Origin: Culex pipiens pallens | Taxonomy: Eukaryota > Arthropoda > Insecta > Diptera > Culicidae | Reading direction: 5' to 3' | DNA length: 64,000 bases | Assembly: GCF_016801865.2 (NCBI RefSeq) | Contig: NC_068938.1 | Coordinates: 111,741,953-111,805,952 of the forward strand | Shown: positions 36,628-47,623 of the stretch, in pieces | Position numbering within the stretch: position 1 is the stretch's first letter | Layout: the number at the start of each line of letters is the position of its first letter | Notes under the pieces: model-generated | The model's database searches: none | The model's input: only the letters and a program-made list of their open reading frames with translations | Told to the model about the DNA's origin: nothing | Made by a program: the position numbers and the translations under genes

Positions 36628-36847
36628 TACCCAAGTAACATTTTTTTCCAGGAGTTCTACAAGAGCTCTTCAAGATAGCTACAGCATAGCAGTTTGGACC
36701 GCGGTAGGATAAAACTCTCTTCAAGTACTCTTCCAAACTCCTGAAGAAGATTTGAAGAAAATTTTATCCTACCGCGGTCCAAACTGCTATGCTGTAGCTA
36801 TCTTGAAGAGCTCTTGTAGAACTCCTGGAAAAAATGTTACTTGGGTA
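36628..36847. mobile_element. 220-bp near-perfect foldback MITE
   Basis: TACCCAAGTAACATTTTTT at 36628 and AAAAAATGTTACTTGGGTA ending at 36847 begin a pairing that continues for about 90 bp with at most a few mismatches. It includes GGAGTTCTACAAGAGCTC, GCATAGCAGTTTGGACC and GCGGTAGGATAAAA. The loop is about 30-40 bp. The outer TA is probably the target site. A transcript through it would form a long hairpin. Confidence 0.88.
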
Positions 36848-39800
36848 GTTAACAAATGAGGACCTTTTGAAATCAATCCTGAAAATTGCAAAAGCATTAG
36901 TATATTTTATTGCGCCTAAATGCATGCTATAAAAGTATTGTATGATATGGTTTCCAAATATTTCCGAAAAATTTTAAAGGTCAATATTTTGGTTTACGGC
37001 ATTCGGACTTATGGCATCCATAATTGAACCGAATTGACCAAATCCGTCACAAATCTGTCCATCAAGTTCCGAGATTTTGTATAAAACTTAACGTAGGCGA
37101 AAATTAAATCCAAAATTAGCAACTTTAATCGCAATTCCGAGCACCATTTAGCAAAACCCAAGAAGCCATTTACCGCCCAATATCGTAAATATCTGCCATC
37201 CACGCAAATATAAATATTTCATCTTAAAAAAAACCGCGCGGACCGTTTATCACTTTTATTTATCTGGCCCGGACTCTGCGTGTGCTCCCATTATAACAGC
37301 TCATTACAGCCCAGCAAAGAAGAGACCAGAATGATGTCTTTATTTATCAGCGCCAAAGGAAATTGTCAGCATGTGGTTTTTTTCCTTCTTCTTTTTTTCG
37401 AGAGCCACTCCAAATTTTGTCCAAACACCTCATCTCTTGGGAACTCCACGGTCCCGGGGAAGGGGTTCCCCCGACGACGACGAACGGAGAAGCAATAAAA
37501 TAACATTAATTGAATTGTCTGGTTTATGTTTAAACGAATGGCTTCCGTATTAAACAAACCGTTTAACCACCCGCTGACGGTCCCGGCTCTGACAGGAGGA
37601 AGCAGGATCGATCTGGCAAAGTGCATCACGTGACGTGACCTGTTTACTCTGGGGACAAATTAAGGTGCCGCCAGTTTGGTCGATGATTTTGACAGTTTGA
37701 CTGGGAGCACTTCGCTGAAAGTGTCACGCAACTTGAATGGTGGTTGTATGCAAGTTGCATCAATTGAAGTCGTGATTACTCGCAAGTTGATTTGTTTTGA
37801 GACAGTTTCGCCTGGGTTATGTTTTCAAAACAATTTCCAGAAATTCCAGCCAATCACAAGCTCCGGAACCCCTTAAAATTCCCATCGATTTTCCGTACAA
37901 TTTCAAACGGACCGCCGTTGCACCCAACATTCCCGGACGTTTATGAATATTTATACCATCGTCGGGTGTAGGTTCCCCCCGTGATTTCACTCCCGCCAGA
38001 GTTGGGGACGGGGTCCGGGTCGAAATTGCCGAAATAATCGCTAAACTTAGACAAAACGTGGGGAAAGAAATACTTTACGAACCGAAACCAAAACGCTGGT
38101 CGATCTGCGGTTTTCCGGGGAGGCAAATTTGGGTTTTTTTGTTTTTTGTTTGCCTCCAGATTCTCCGTTGGTTATCGTAAAGCTTTATGTTTCTTTTGAC
38201 CGACTTTATTTTGTTTTGAATGGAATATTTTGTTTATTTCACGATTTGTTGTTGTTTGGCTCGACTGCGGTTGGATTGTGTCTTTTGGAATGCTCTTCAT
38301 TAAAACAAAATAAATGACACAATTTTAGGGAAGAGACATATCTCACAGAAACTGACTTACAGTCAGTGTAGTAGAATGAGCCACTATAATCACAGACAAA
38401 TGGACATAAATCATTGAACATTGTTATTGAAAATCCATAGATCACTCTTCCCTAGAGCCATTTATTTTTTTCAGCTGTCAGCTGTTTTCAGGCGTGGTGA
38501 ATTCAAAATGACCGTGGTGAGTTTCATTTCTTTGTTCAAATTGACCGCTACTTTCATTAGTGAATTTCCATGAAACGGCAATAAATAATTGTTTTGTCAC
38601 AAATGGAATACATTAAACAAGTTTGAGATAAGGATAATCGAAAATATGAAGCCTAAAATATGTTTGTGTTTTCAAGTGATTCAAATCCACCGGACGTCTG
38701 TTCGTCAATCAACTAAGGTGAAATTCCGTACCGGCTTCTGTCGAATCTGTTACAAGTTTGTCGTCTTCGGCGCTTTCCCCCAAAAAAAGAAGGAAAAAAC
38801 TGTCGCAGTCATAAAAATATTAACACATATTTAATAGCCACCTATCCCCCGTGAATAGAACGAAAAACAACCGAAAAGGGCCCCTCGGGGATGGCAGAAG
38901 GAGGAAGGGAACGACCCACCAGGGAATGTCATTTCGTCGTGGACGTGAATGATTTCGCTCCCAACTAACCTACATTTAAATTAGATAGAAATTAAGAGAC
39001 TTTGTTGCGGGCGTCGTAAATTGTGGGAAGTTTTAATCAAGTCAAAGTGGCTACCGCGTACCGGTAGCAGTTTTGAACGGTTGTAAATAACGTAGTTTTA
39101 TTTTTAGGCCATTCTAATTTAAGGAACTTTGTTTATTTTTGGAAAAAGAAAATGGTTTAAAAATATTTTTAAGAAACATTTGATAACTTTCCCACCTAAT
39201 GAGTACATCATGTCCGTGCCCTCACACTCTGCCGATTTGATAATTGGCCATTTTGTACTTTTCTTTGCCAGTTCTCATTAGTCTCACTGTACTCAGATCA
39301 CCACTCAAACCGCAAGACGACATCCCATCACCAACCACCCAGCCAACGAGTGCTCTCAGTTTGAGTGACATTTTGACAAGTCCAATTTGCTCATACTCTG
39401 GCCTGCATCATCATGTTTAGAGGTTTGAAGGGAAAGGGAAACTGGACCAATATTTGCCCACCAGCCAGATCTCGATTGGCCTCATTACAGGGTACGCAAA
39501 CACGACTTTCGCAATTGGGCTAATAGTTGGATGATGATGATGATTCCGAAGAGCTAATATTAGACAATCCTTGGTCGATTTGGTGCTGGTTTTGGTGGGG
39601 TTTTCCCGCCACGCTCATTCCAAAAATTGATTGATTGATTTATGTTAGAGCCTGGCCCAGATCGGTTGGTGATTTATTTTCGTCCACTCTGTGTAGGAGG
39701 TAATTTTCTTATGATTGCTCCTTTGAATGTCACGTTCAGTCACGTACTTGACATTTTCTTAAGTGGCTGAAAAGTTAGTAAAATCTGACTTATCCTTTCA

Positions 39801-40889
39801 ATAAACAATAATTTGTTCCAAAAATAATCAATTGACGCGATTACGACACCCCAAAAAGTCGTAACCACTTGAAATTCATGAATAATAAGCCACTCTAAAA
39901 GTCCGATTTAATTTTATTCAATCCACACCACACCGTATCGCAGCCCTCGCCGTTTGGATCAATCTCAACAACAGTTTGCTTCACCGAATTGATACGCCCC
40001 ACTAGCGAAAATTGAGTTCTCGAAACTTGTGTGCCGACATCAAAATTCATACAGCATCCCCCCATTTGACACCCCCAACCCCGATTGGCCCTTTTTCCCC
40101 TCAATGATGGCGATAACGATCATCGCTCATCATCATCATCCCCTTCTCGTGCTTTCTCATTTTCATCGATAACAAAAAAAAAGCAAAAGAGAGTCTCTCT
40201 TTTTTAAATCCACCGAAAAATGAACCGAATAAAGCGACGACCTTTCCCGCAGAATCGACACTTCACAACTTTTGCAATATTTTCGCCATGTTTAACCCTC
40301 ACTGCCCCAACCCAGCCGCTTAAAACCCATTTTCCGAGCCACTTCTGGGCCCAGCTCGGGGAAAAAGTTTCAATAGTTATGGGGATTGCGTGGGTGGTTT
40401 CTCGCTGGTTGTGTGCGAAACCCGATGGAAATTGGATTGAAAATATGGTAAAATGAAAATTGCTCAATTTGCGCCGGGGCGCTGTTGCTTTGCAGTTTTT
40501 ACTTTTTTACTCGTGGTGGGGTTTTAAAACCCTGCTTGAATGTGTGAATTTGAGGATTTTTGAAGTTACTGAGGGTTCGGGATACTTTAACGAAAGTTGG
40601 CGTTACACTTTAGAGGGAGTGTGAACTTCTCCGTTAAATTGTTTCTGTTAATATCCATGTAACTGAAATGAACAGATTTTTATTTGTAAGTTTATTTGAA
40701 GACAAGTAGAAAATAGTAGGTATAATGGGCAGAGCAGGCAAGCAGGCTTAGTGTTCCTGGAATTGGAAATCCCAGGTAATTTTTAGAAAAGCTTGGGCAT
40801 CAAAAAAAATTTGAAATAGATTTGATCTTTAGAGCTTAATGCTCTTTGTCATATTGGTCATGTGTAACATAACCACCTTTACCTTTTCT
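36848..40889. other. Unique non-coding stretch, no gene seen
   Basis: GC-richer islands (37240-37680, 37900-38150, 39880-40480) alternate with AT-rich DNA. A number of 60-90-codon ORFs overlap on both strands with no domain. No supported exon, tRNA or transposon end was found. It may include cis-regulatory elements of the host gene. Confidence 0.45.
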
Positions 40890-41315
40890 AAACAACATGA
40901 GTGTCCATTGTGGTCCACTGAATCTATCTGAAGCTATATCGACGGTTAATTCACCCATATAGACCTCCGTTGATCAGGCAGATGTCTAGGCCATGATTTT
41001 CGGAAGTTCCTGGATGACCCAAAGCAACCCAACATGCCGCAGATGGTCCATCGTGGTTCACTGAAGCTACCTGTAGCTATACTGACGGTTAATTCACCCA
41101 TAATGCACCCCGTTGATCAGGTAGATATAAAGGCCATGCCTTCTGGGAATCCTTGGATGACCTGAAATTATCACAATGGTGAATACCTAGGTACAGATCC
41201 TTGTTGAACCGGTAGATAATCAGCTCATAACTTCCGGAAGTTCTTGGATAACCCAGAACATCTCATCCTGCTGCAGAATATACAGCGTAGGTCACTGAAG
41301 CTATTTTGAATAACC
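40890..41315 (-). repeat. Old, inverted relative of the 144-bp tandem repeat
   Basis: About three decayed units at roughly 140-bp spacing share GACGGTTAATTCACCCATA, GTTGATCAGG, AGGCCATG and CTTGGATGACC-type words. On the minus strand they read CCAAGAACTTCCGGAAGTTA, then the GATCTACC-type core. This matches the first unit at 43650-43690 (CCAAGAACTTCCGGAAGTTA). Strong divergence indicates an older array in opposite orientation. Confidence 0.65.
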
Positions 41316-41585
41316 TGGCATTACATTATTATTAAAAAAAAACAATTCTTTATAAAATTCAAAAATATTGAAAACTTTTTACGCGAGCAATTCAAAACAG
41401 CGCGAACTTTTTTTACGCGGTTTTTTTACGCGAGATACAAAATTTGCGCAAAAAAAGGTTTGACTGTATATATAACATAATTGTTTGGGAAATCTGCTGC
41501 ATAATGATCCTTGAATACAAATAATGAATATTAAAAACAATAATATAATATTAAGAAACACTGGCAACCCTAATGATAGACATAA

Positions 41586-42412
41586 CTAGGGCTAGTGATT
41601 TTTCACGGCAAAAATCGAAATTTCGCGGCATGCCAATTACAAACCATTGGAATTTCACGGTACTCTAAAAACTGCTCAAAGTTAGCATAATTATGAATAG
41701 AAAATTGTTTTAAAAGTTAGTAACAGATAGATGTCACAAATGATTATTTTGAATAAAAATGTATTGGGCTAATTTTATTTATTTTTTTGAGAATTTCCGT
41801 CAATTGAATTTATGATTCAGCTAATTTAATTCAATTTCATTGAGATAAGTTGTAAAACAAAAGTTATAAAACTAACAATAGGTATATAAAACATTATTTG
41901 TTTTCCTAGGTTCAACAATAGAGGAATTTGAGTATTTGATTAAATTTAAGGCAAAACTCATAAAAGCAGTTTATAAATGCAGAAAATTACAAATATTTTT
42001 TTTGTACTTTCTTTCATTGTAGTGTTTAATAATGTTTTTTTTTTTAACTTGAGTTTTGGTTTTTTTTTTACATTTTTTTTTGAATTTTGAGGAATAAATA
42101 AATTTTGCTGGAAATGTAGAATCAATGTCTGCGTTTCGTATAATATTATAATGAACAATATCTTTAAAAAATAGTTCTAAATCTGACAAGCAATATTTGG
42201 TTAGTATGGAAACTACATCCGAAATGCTTGTTAATAATCTTGTAAAGTATATGAAATAAAAAAAATATTGCTTAAATATACTGAGAAGCGATTTATCAAT
42301 GAAATATTAAAAATTTCGCGGCATTTCACGGTGCTTACAAAATTTCACGGCCATGGGCAAATTTCACGGATTACGCGGCTTCCGCGAAATCGCGAAAAAT
42401 TACTAGTCCTAG
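41586..42412. mobile_element. MITE with CTAGG(G/A)CTAGT ends
   Basis: CTAGGGCTAGTGATTTTTC at 41586 mirrors GAAAAATTACTAGTCCTAG ending at 42412 with two mismatches. Next to both ends are repeated TTTCACGG and TTTCGCGG words. The interior (about 41690-42290) is very AT-rich, with poly(T) and poly(A) runs and no domain. It is a non-autonomous DNA element. Confidence 0.78.
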
Positions 42413-43589
42413 AAATAAACAATTTGGCTGGATATTTGGATTTCAATGTTTTGCATAATTTGTTTGAAAAGGCATGGGATTTTTGTAAAATCTGGGAGCA
42501 CTGGCAAACAGTATTGAAGTCATGGTAGACTTTTATTTTTTAGAAATTCAGTCACATTTGTTATGTCACATTAAGGATTTTTTAATATCACGATTTTATT
42601 TGAAAACTGAAATCTGAAATCTGAAGCTAAAAGTTCGAGAATCACCATATTTTTTTTTGAAAATAGCAATTTGAGTTTTTTGAACAATTTATTGAAGTAA
42701 TATTTCGGAAATATCTTTAAAAATCACCTTCATCACTGAACCACGAAACCATCCTTCACCATCAACCTAAGTAAACAGACACCATTGCAGAGTCCCGTTC
42801 AGGACATCCATAAATGCCCTTTTCGGTTGGGTGTGTCCACTGGCTGCAGTTACTGTTGGGACGGTTAAGGCTATCGGGCAGCAAATCCAAATTTTTTGGG
42901 AGAATATTTATTTCTCGAATTCTAAGATGTTTTTCAAAAAACCGTCTTTAACATATGTTGACAACATCCCAAAGTATCTCTGGGTAAAATTTGAACATGA
43001 TTCATTGAGTTTTACGTAAAATATTGGCTATTTAGTGGCATATTTTGGTAGTATGTCGAATTCGCATGAATATTTTGTACATATAAAACACAAATTTAGG
43101 CATGATATTTTATTAGGTTGTAGTCGAGATAATTCCCTACAATTTGGTGTATAGAAAGTCATAGTTTGCCTAACAAATATTTGCATATTTGGCTATTTCC
43201 GAAAAAAAATTTGAAAGCAAATATTTCCACGTGTTTTTTTGCACTCTCACGCTCTCTCCCGCTTTTCTGCTGTTGGGTCCGATTACAGTGATGCCAGAAT
43301 AATTTCTTGTATTTCTTCGTAAAAGTTTATGGTACAATATTTTTTATTTTGAACATAATATTTGGTGAAACTATTTTTTGGGGAAAGTCGACAAAATAGC
43401 ATGTGACCACCGGCATGTTATGTCAGTTATGTCGATTTCTTGTTATGTCGACTAAGGGTTTTGTGATCATGGTATGTTGATTGTCGAAAAATATTTTATC
43501 ATCAAACCTTCGGACATCTACTAGTATGAGGTATTTTCGACTTGGAGGTCATGCTTGCGTAGCTTCAGGGTGTCTCGGGGAATTTTGTA
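42413..43589. other. AT-rich non-coding stretch
   Basis: Nothing recognisable as a gene. Repeated TTATGTCGA words occur at about 43418-43456. It ends where the 144-bp tandem array starts. Confidence 0.45.
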
Positions 43590-45645
43590 TGTAGTGATGT
43601 TTTAGGTCATCCAAAGATACTCTATTGTTCCTGTAGAGATGTTTGAAGTTCTCCAAGAACTTCCGGAAGTTACGGCCCAAGGATCTACCGTCGTAACAAG
43701 ATAGAGGTGGTTGGTTCCTGACCTCACGTCATATACGGATAGCCTCAGGGAGGTTCAGGGACTTGTCAACCGATACGTGGTGATGTTCTGGGTCTTCTAT
43801 AGATTCTAGGGAGTTACGGCCCATGGATCTACCGTCGTAACAAAGTAGAGGTCGGTAGTTTTTGACCCCAGATCATATCCGGATATCTTCAGGGAGACTC
43901 AGGGACTTGTCTACCGATACGTGGTGATGATCTGGGTCTTCTGTAGAGTCCCGGGAGTTACGGCCCATGGATCTACCGTCGTAACAAAGTAGAGGTCGGT
44001 GGTTTTTGACCTCAGATCATATCCGGATATCTTCAGGGAGGTTCAGGGACTTGTCTACCGATACGTGGTGATGCTCTGGGTCTTCTGTAGAGTCCCGGGA
44101 ATTACGGCTCATGGATCTACCATCGTAACAAGGCAGAGGTCAGTGGTTTTTGACCTAAGATCATATCCGAATATCTTCAGGGAGGTTCAGGGACTTGTCT
44201 ACCGATACGTGGATACGTGGTCTTCTTTAGATTCCCGGGAGTTACGGCTCATGGATCTACCGTCGTAACAAGGCAGAGGTCGGTGGTTGTTGACCTCAGA
44301 ATCATATCCGGATATCTTCAGGGAGGTTCACGGACTTGTCTACCGATACGTGGTGATGTTCTGGGTCTTCTATAGAGTCTAGGGAGTTACGGCCCATGGA
44401 TCTACCGTCGTAACAAGGCAGTGGTCGGTGGTTTTTGACCCCAGATCATATCTGGATAGCCTCATGGAGGTTCAGGGACTTGCCTACTGATACGTGATGA
44501 TGATCTGGATCCTCTGTAGAGTCCCGGGAGTTACGGCACATGGGTCTACCGTCGTAACAAAGTAGAGGTCGGTAGTTTTTGACCTCAGATCATATCCGGA
44601 TATCTTCAGGGAGGTTCAGGGACTTGTCTACCGATACGTAGTGATGTTCTGGGTCTTCTGTAAAGTCCCGGGAGTTATGGCCCATGGATCTACCGTCGTA
44701 ACAAGGCAGAGGTCGGTGGTTTTTGACCTCAGATCATATCCGGATATCTTCAGGGAGGTTCAGGGACTTGTCTACCGATACGTAGTGATGTTCTGGGTCT
44801 TCTGTAGAGTCCCGGGAGTTATGGCCCATGGATCTACCGTCGTAACAAGGCAGAGGTCGGTAGTTTTTGACCCCAGATCATATCCGGATATATTCAGGGA
44901 GTTTCAGGGACTTGTCTACAGATACGTGGTGATGTTCTGGGTCTTCTATAGAGTCTAGGGAGTTACGGCCCATGGATCTACCGTCGTAACAAGGCAGAGG
45001 TCGGTGGTTGTTGACCTCAGAATCATATCCGGATATCTTCAGGGAGGTTCACGGACTTGTCTACCGATACGTGGTGATGTTCTGGGTCTTCTGTAGAGTC
45101 CCGGGAGTTATGGCCCATGGATCTGCCGTCGTAACAAGGCGGAGGTGGGTAGTTTTTGACCTCAGATCATATCCGGATATCTTCAGGGAGACTCAGGGAC
45201 TTGTCTACCGATACGTGGTGATGTTGTGGGTCTTCTATAGATTCTAGGGAGTTACGGCCCATGGATCTACCGTCGTAACAAGGCAGAGGTCGGTGGTTGT
45301 TGACCTCAGAATCATATCCGGATATCTTCAGGGAGGTTCACGGACTTGTCTACCGATACGTGGTGATGTTCTGGGTCTTCTATAGAGTCTAGGGAGTTAC
45401 GGCCCATGGATCTACCGTCGTAACAAGGCAGTGGTCGGTGGTTTTTGACCCCAGATCATATCTGGATAGCCTCATGGAGGTTCAGGGACTTGCCTACTGA
45501 TACGTGATGATGATCTGGATCCTCTGTAGAGTCCCGGGAGTTACGGCCCATGGGTCTACCGTCGTAACAAAGTAGGGGTCGGTAGTTTTTGACCTCAGAT
45601 CATATCCGGATAGCCTCAAGGAGATTCGAATACTAGTCTACCAAA
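43590..45645 (+). repeat. 144-bp tandem repeat array, about 14 units
   Basis: GGATCTACCGTCGTAACAA recurs at 43681, 43825, 43969, 44113 and 44253, then on at about 144 bp. Each unit also carries CATATCCGGATATCTTCAGG, GGGACTTGTCTACCGATACG and GTCTTCTGTAGAGTC. Units differ by a few substitutions. The fifth spacing is 4 bp short. Multi-unit segments are repeated (for example 44260-44600 closely matches 45260-45600), indicating unequal exchange. Because 144 is a multiple of 3, long frames arise but are not genes. The array abuts the octamer array directly. Confidence 0.92.
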
Positions 45646-45689
45646 ATGTAAAGGTATTTTTGATTTTCTGTAGTGTCCCAGGAGTAAAC

Positions 45690-46861
45690 AATATAAAAAT
45701 ACAAAAATACAAAAATACAAAAATACAAAAAAAACAAAAATACAAAAATACAAAAATACAAAAATACAAAAATACAAAAATACAAAAATACAAAAATACA
45801 AAAATACAAAAATACAAAAATACAAAAATACAAAAATACAAAAATACAAAAATACAAAAATACAAAAATACAAAAATACAAAAATACAAAAATACAAAAA
45901 TACAAAAATACAAAAATACAAAAATACAAAAATACAAAAATACAAAAATACAAAAATACAAAAATACAAAAATACAAAAATACAAAAATACAAAAATACA
46001 AAAATACAAAAATACAAAAATACAAAAATACAAAAATACAAAAATACAAAAATACAAAAATACAAAAATACAAAAATACAAAAATACAAAAATACAAAAA
46101 TACAAAAATACAAAAAAAACAAAAATACAAAAATACAAAAATACAAAAATACAAAAATACAAAAATACAAAAATACAAAAATACAAAAATACAAAAATAC
46201 AAAAATACAAAAATACAAAAATACAAAAATACAAAAATACAAAAATACAAAAATACAAAAATACAAAAATACAAAAATACAAAAATACAAAAATACAAAA
46301 ATACAAAAATACAAAAATACAAAAATACAAAAATACAAAAATACAAAAATACAAAAATACAAAAATACAAAAATACAAAAATACAAAAATACAAAAATAC
46401 AAAAATACAAAAATACAAAAAATACAAAAATACAAAAATACAAAAATACAAAAATACAAAAATACAAAAATACAAAAATACAAAAATACAAAAATACAAA
46501 AATACAAAAATACAAAAATACAAAAATACAAAAATATAAAAATACAAAAATGCAAAAATACAAAAATACAAAAATACAAAAATACAAAAATACAAAAATA
46601 CAAAAATACAAAAATACAAAAATACAAAAATACAAAAATACAAAAATACAAAAATACAAAAATACAAAAATACAAAAATACAAAAATACAAAAATACAAA
46701 AATACAAAAATATAAAAATACAAAAATACAAAAATACAAAAATACAAAAATACAAAAATACAAAAATACAAAAATACAAAAATACAAAAATACAAAAATA
46801 CAAAAATACAAAAATACAAAAATACAAAAATACAAAAATACAAAAATACAAAAATACAAAA
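45690..46861 (+). repeat. (ATACAAAA)n octamer array
   Basis: About 145 copies of an 8-bp unit. Rare variants include two ACAAAAAAAACAAAA blocks at about 45725 and 46110 (about 385 bp apart), an inserted A at about 46420, and scattered TATAAAA. Very long ORFs on both strands (up to 493 codons, 8-residue periodicity) are artefacts. It is the reverse complement motif of the array at 60982-64000. Confidence 0.96.
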
Positions 46862-47380
46862 ATATAAAAATTTAAAAATATAAAAATATAAAATATAAAA
46901 ATATAAAAATATAAAAATATAAAAAAATAAAAATATAAAAATATAAAAATATAAAAACATAAAAATATAAAAATATAAAAATATAAAAATATAAAAATAT
47001 AAAAATATAAAAATATAAAAAAAAAAAATATAAAAATATAAAAATATAAAAATATAAAAATAACAATATATAAAAATATAAAAATATAAAAATACAAAAA
47101 TATAAAAATATAAAAATATAAAAATATAAAAATATAAAAATATAAAAATATAAAAATATAAAAATATAAAAATATAAAAATATAAAAATATAAAAATATA
47201 AAAATATAAAAATATAAAAATATAAAAATATAAAAATATAAAAATATAAAAATATAAAAATATAAAAATATAAAAATATAAAAATATAAAAATATAAAAA
47301 TATAAAAATATAAAAATATAAAAATATAAAAATATAAATATATAAATATATAAAAATATAAAAATGTAAAAATATAATAA
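46862..47380 (+). repeat. (ATATAAAA)n octamer array, T variant
   Basis: Continuous with the preceding array, but every unit has T where the first array has C, apart from an isolated TACAAAA near 47092. About 60 copies. A few spacer variants occur (poly(A) near 47020, AACAATAT near 47062). The switch from C to T units is abrupt at about 46862. Confidence 0.94.
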
Positions 47381-47450
47381 ATATATTATTATTCAAGAAA
47401 AAACTAATCTGATGTAATATTGAAATAAATTATTCGGGAATGTAACAGGT

Positions 47451-47623
47451 AATCACCAGCTCAACTAATTTGAGGTTGCTATACTCAAATATGACTTCAA
47501 AAATACCCCAGAGCACACAGAACGACGCCATCTTGGATTACACATTCCCTGTGTACTCTGGAGTATTTTTGAGGTCATATTTGAGTTTAGCGACTCCAAA
47601 TTAGTTAAACTTCAGATGCTGAT
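47451..47623. repeat. Inverted repeat founding the 153-bp array
   Basis: 47451-47519 (ATCACCAGCTCAACTAATTTG to GAGCACACAG) is the reverse complement, with mismatches, of 47549-47623 (CTGTGTACTCTGGAG to CAGATGCTGAT). The short spacer holds ACGCCATCTTGGATTACAC. Only the right arm is then repeated in tandem. This looks like a small foldback element whose one arm was amplified. Confidence 0.75.

Noticed and set aside
45616..47396. Very long ORFs (up to 493 codons) on both strands
   Set aside because: They are translations of 8-bp repeats, which leave all frames open. No unique coding sequence is attached.
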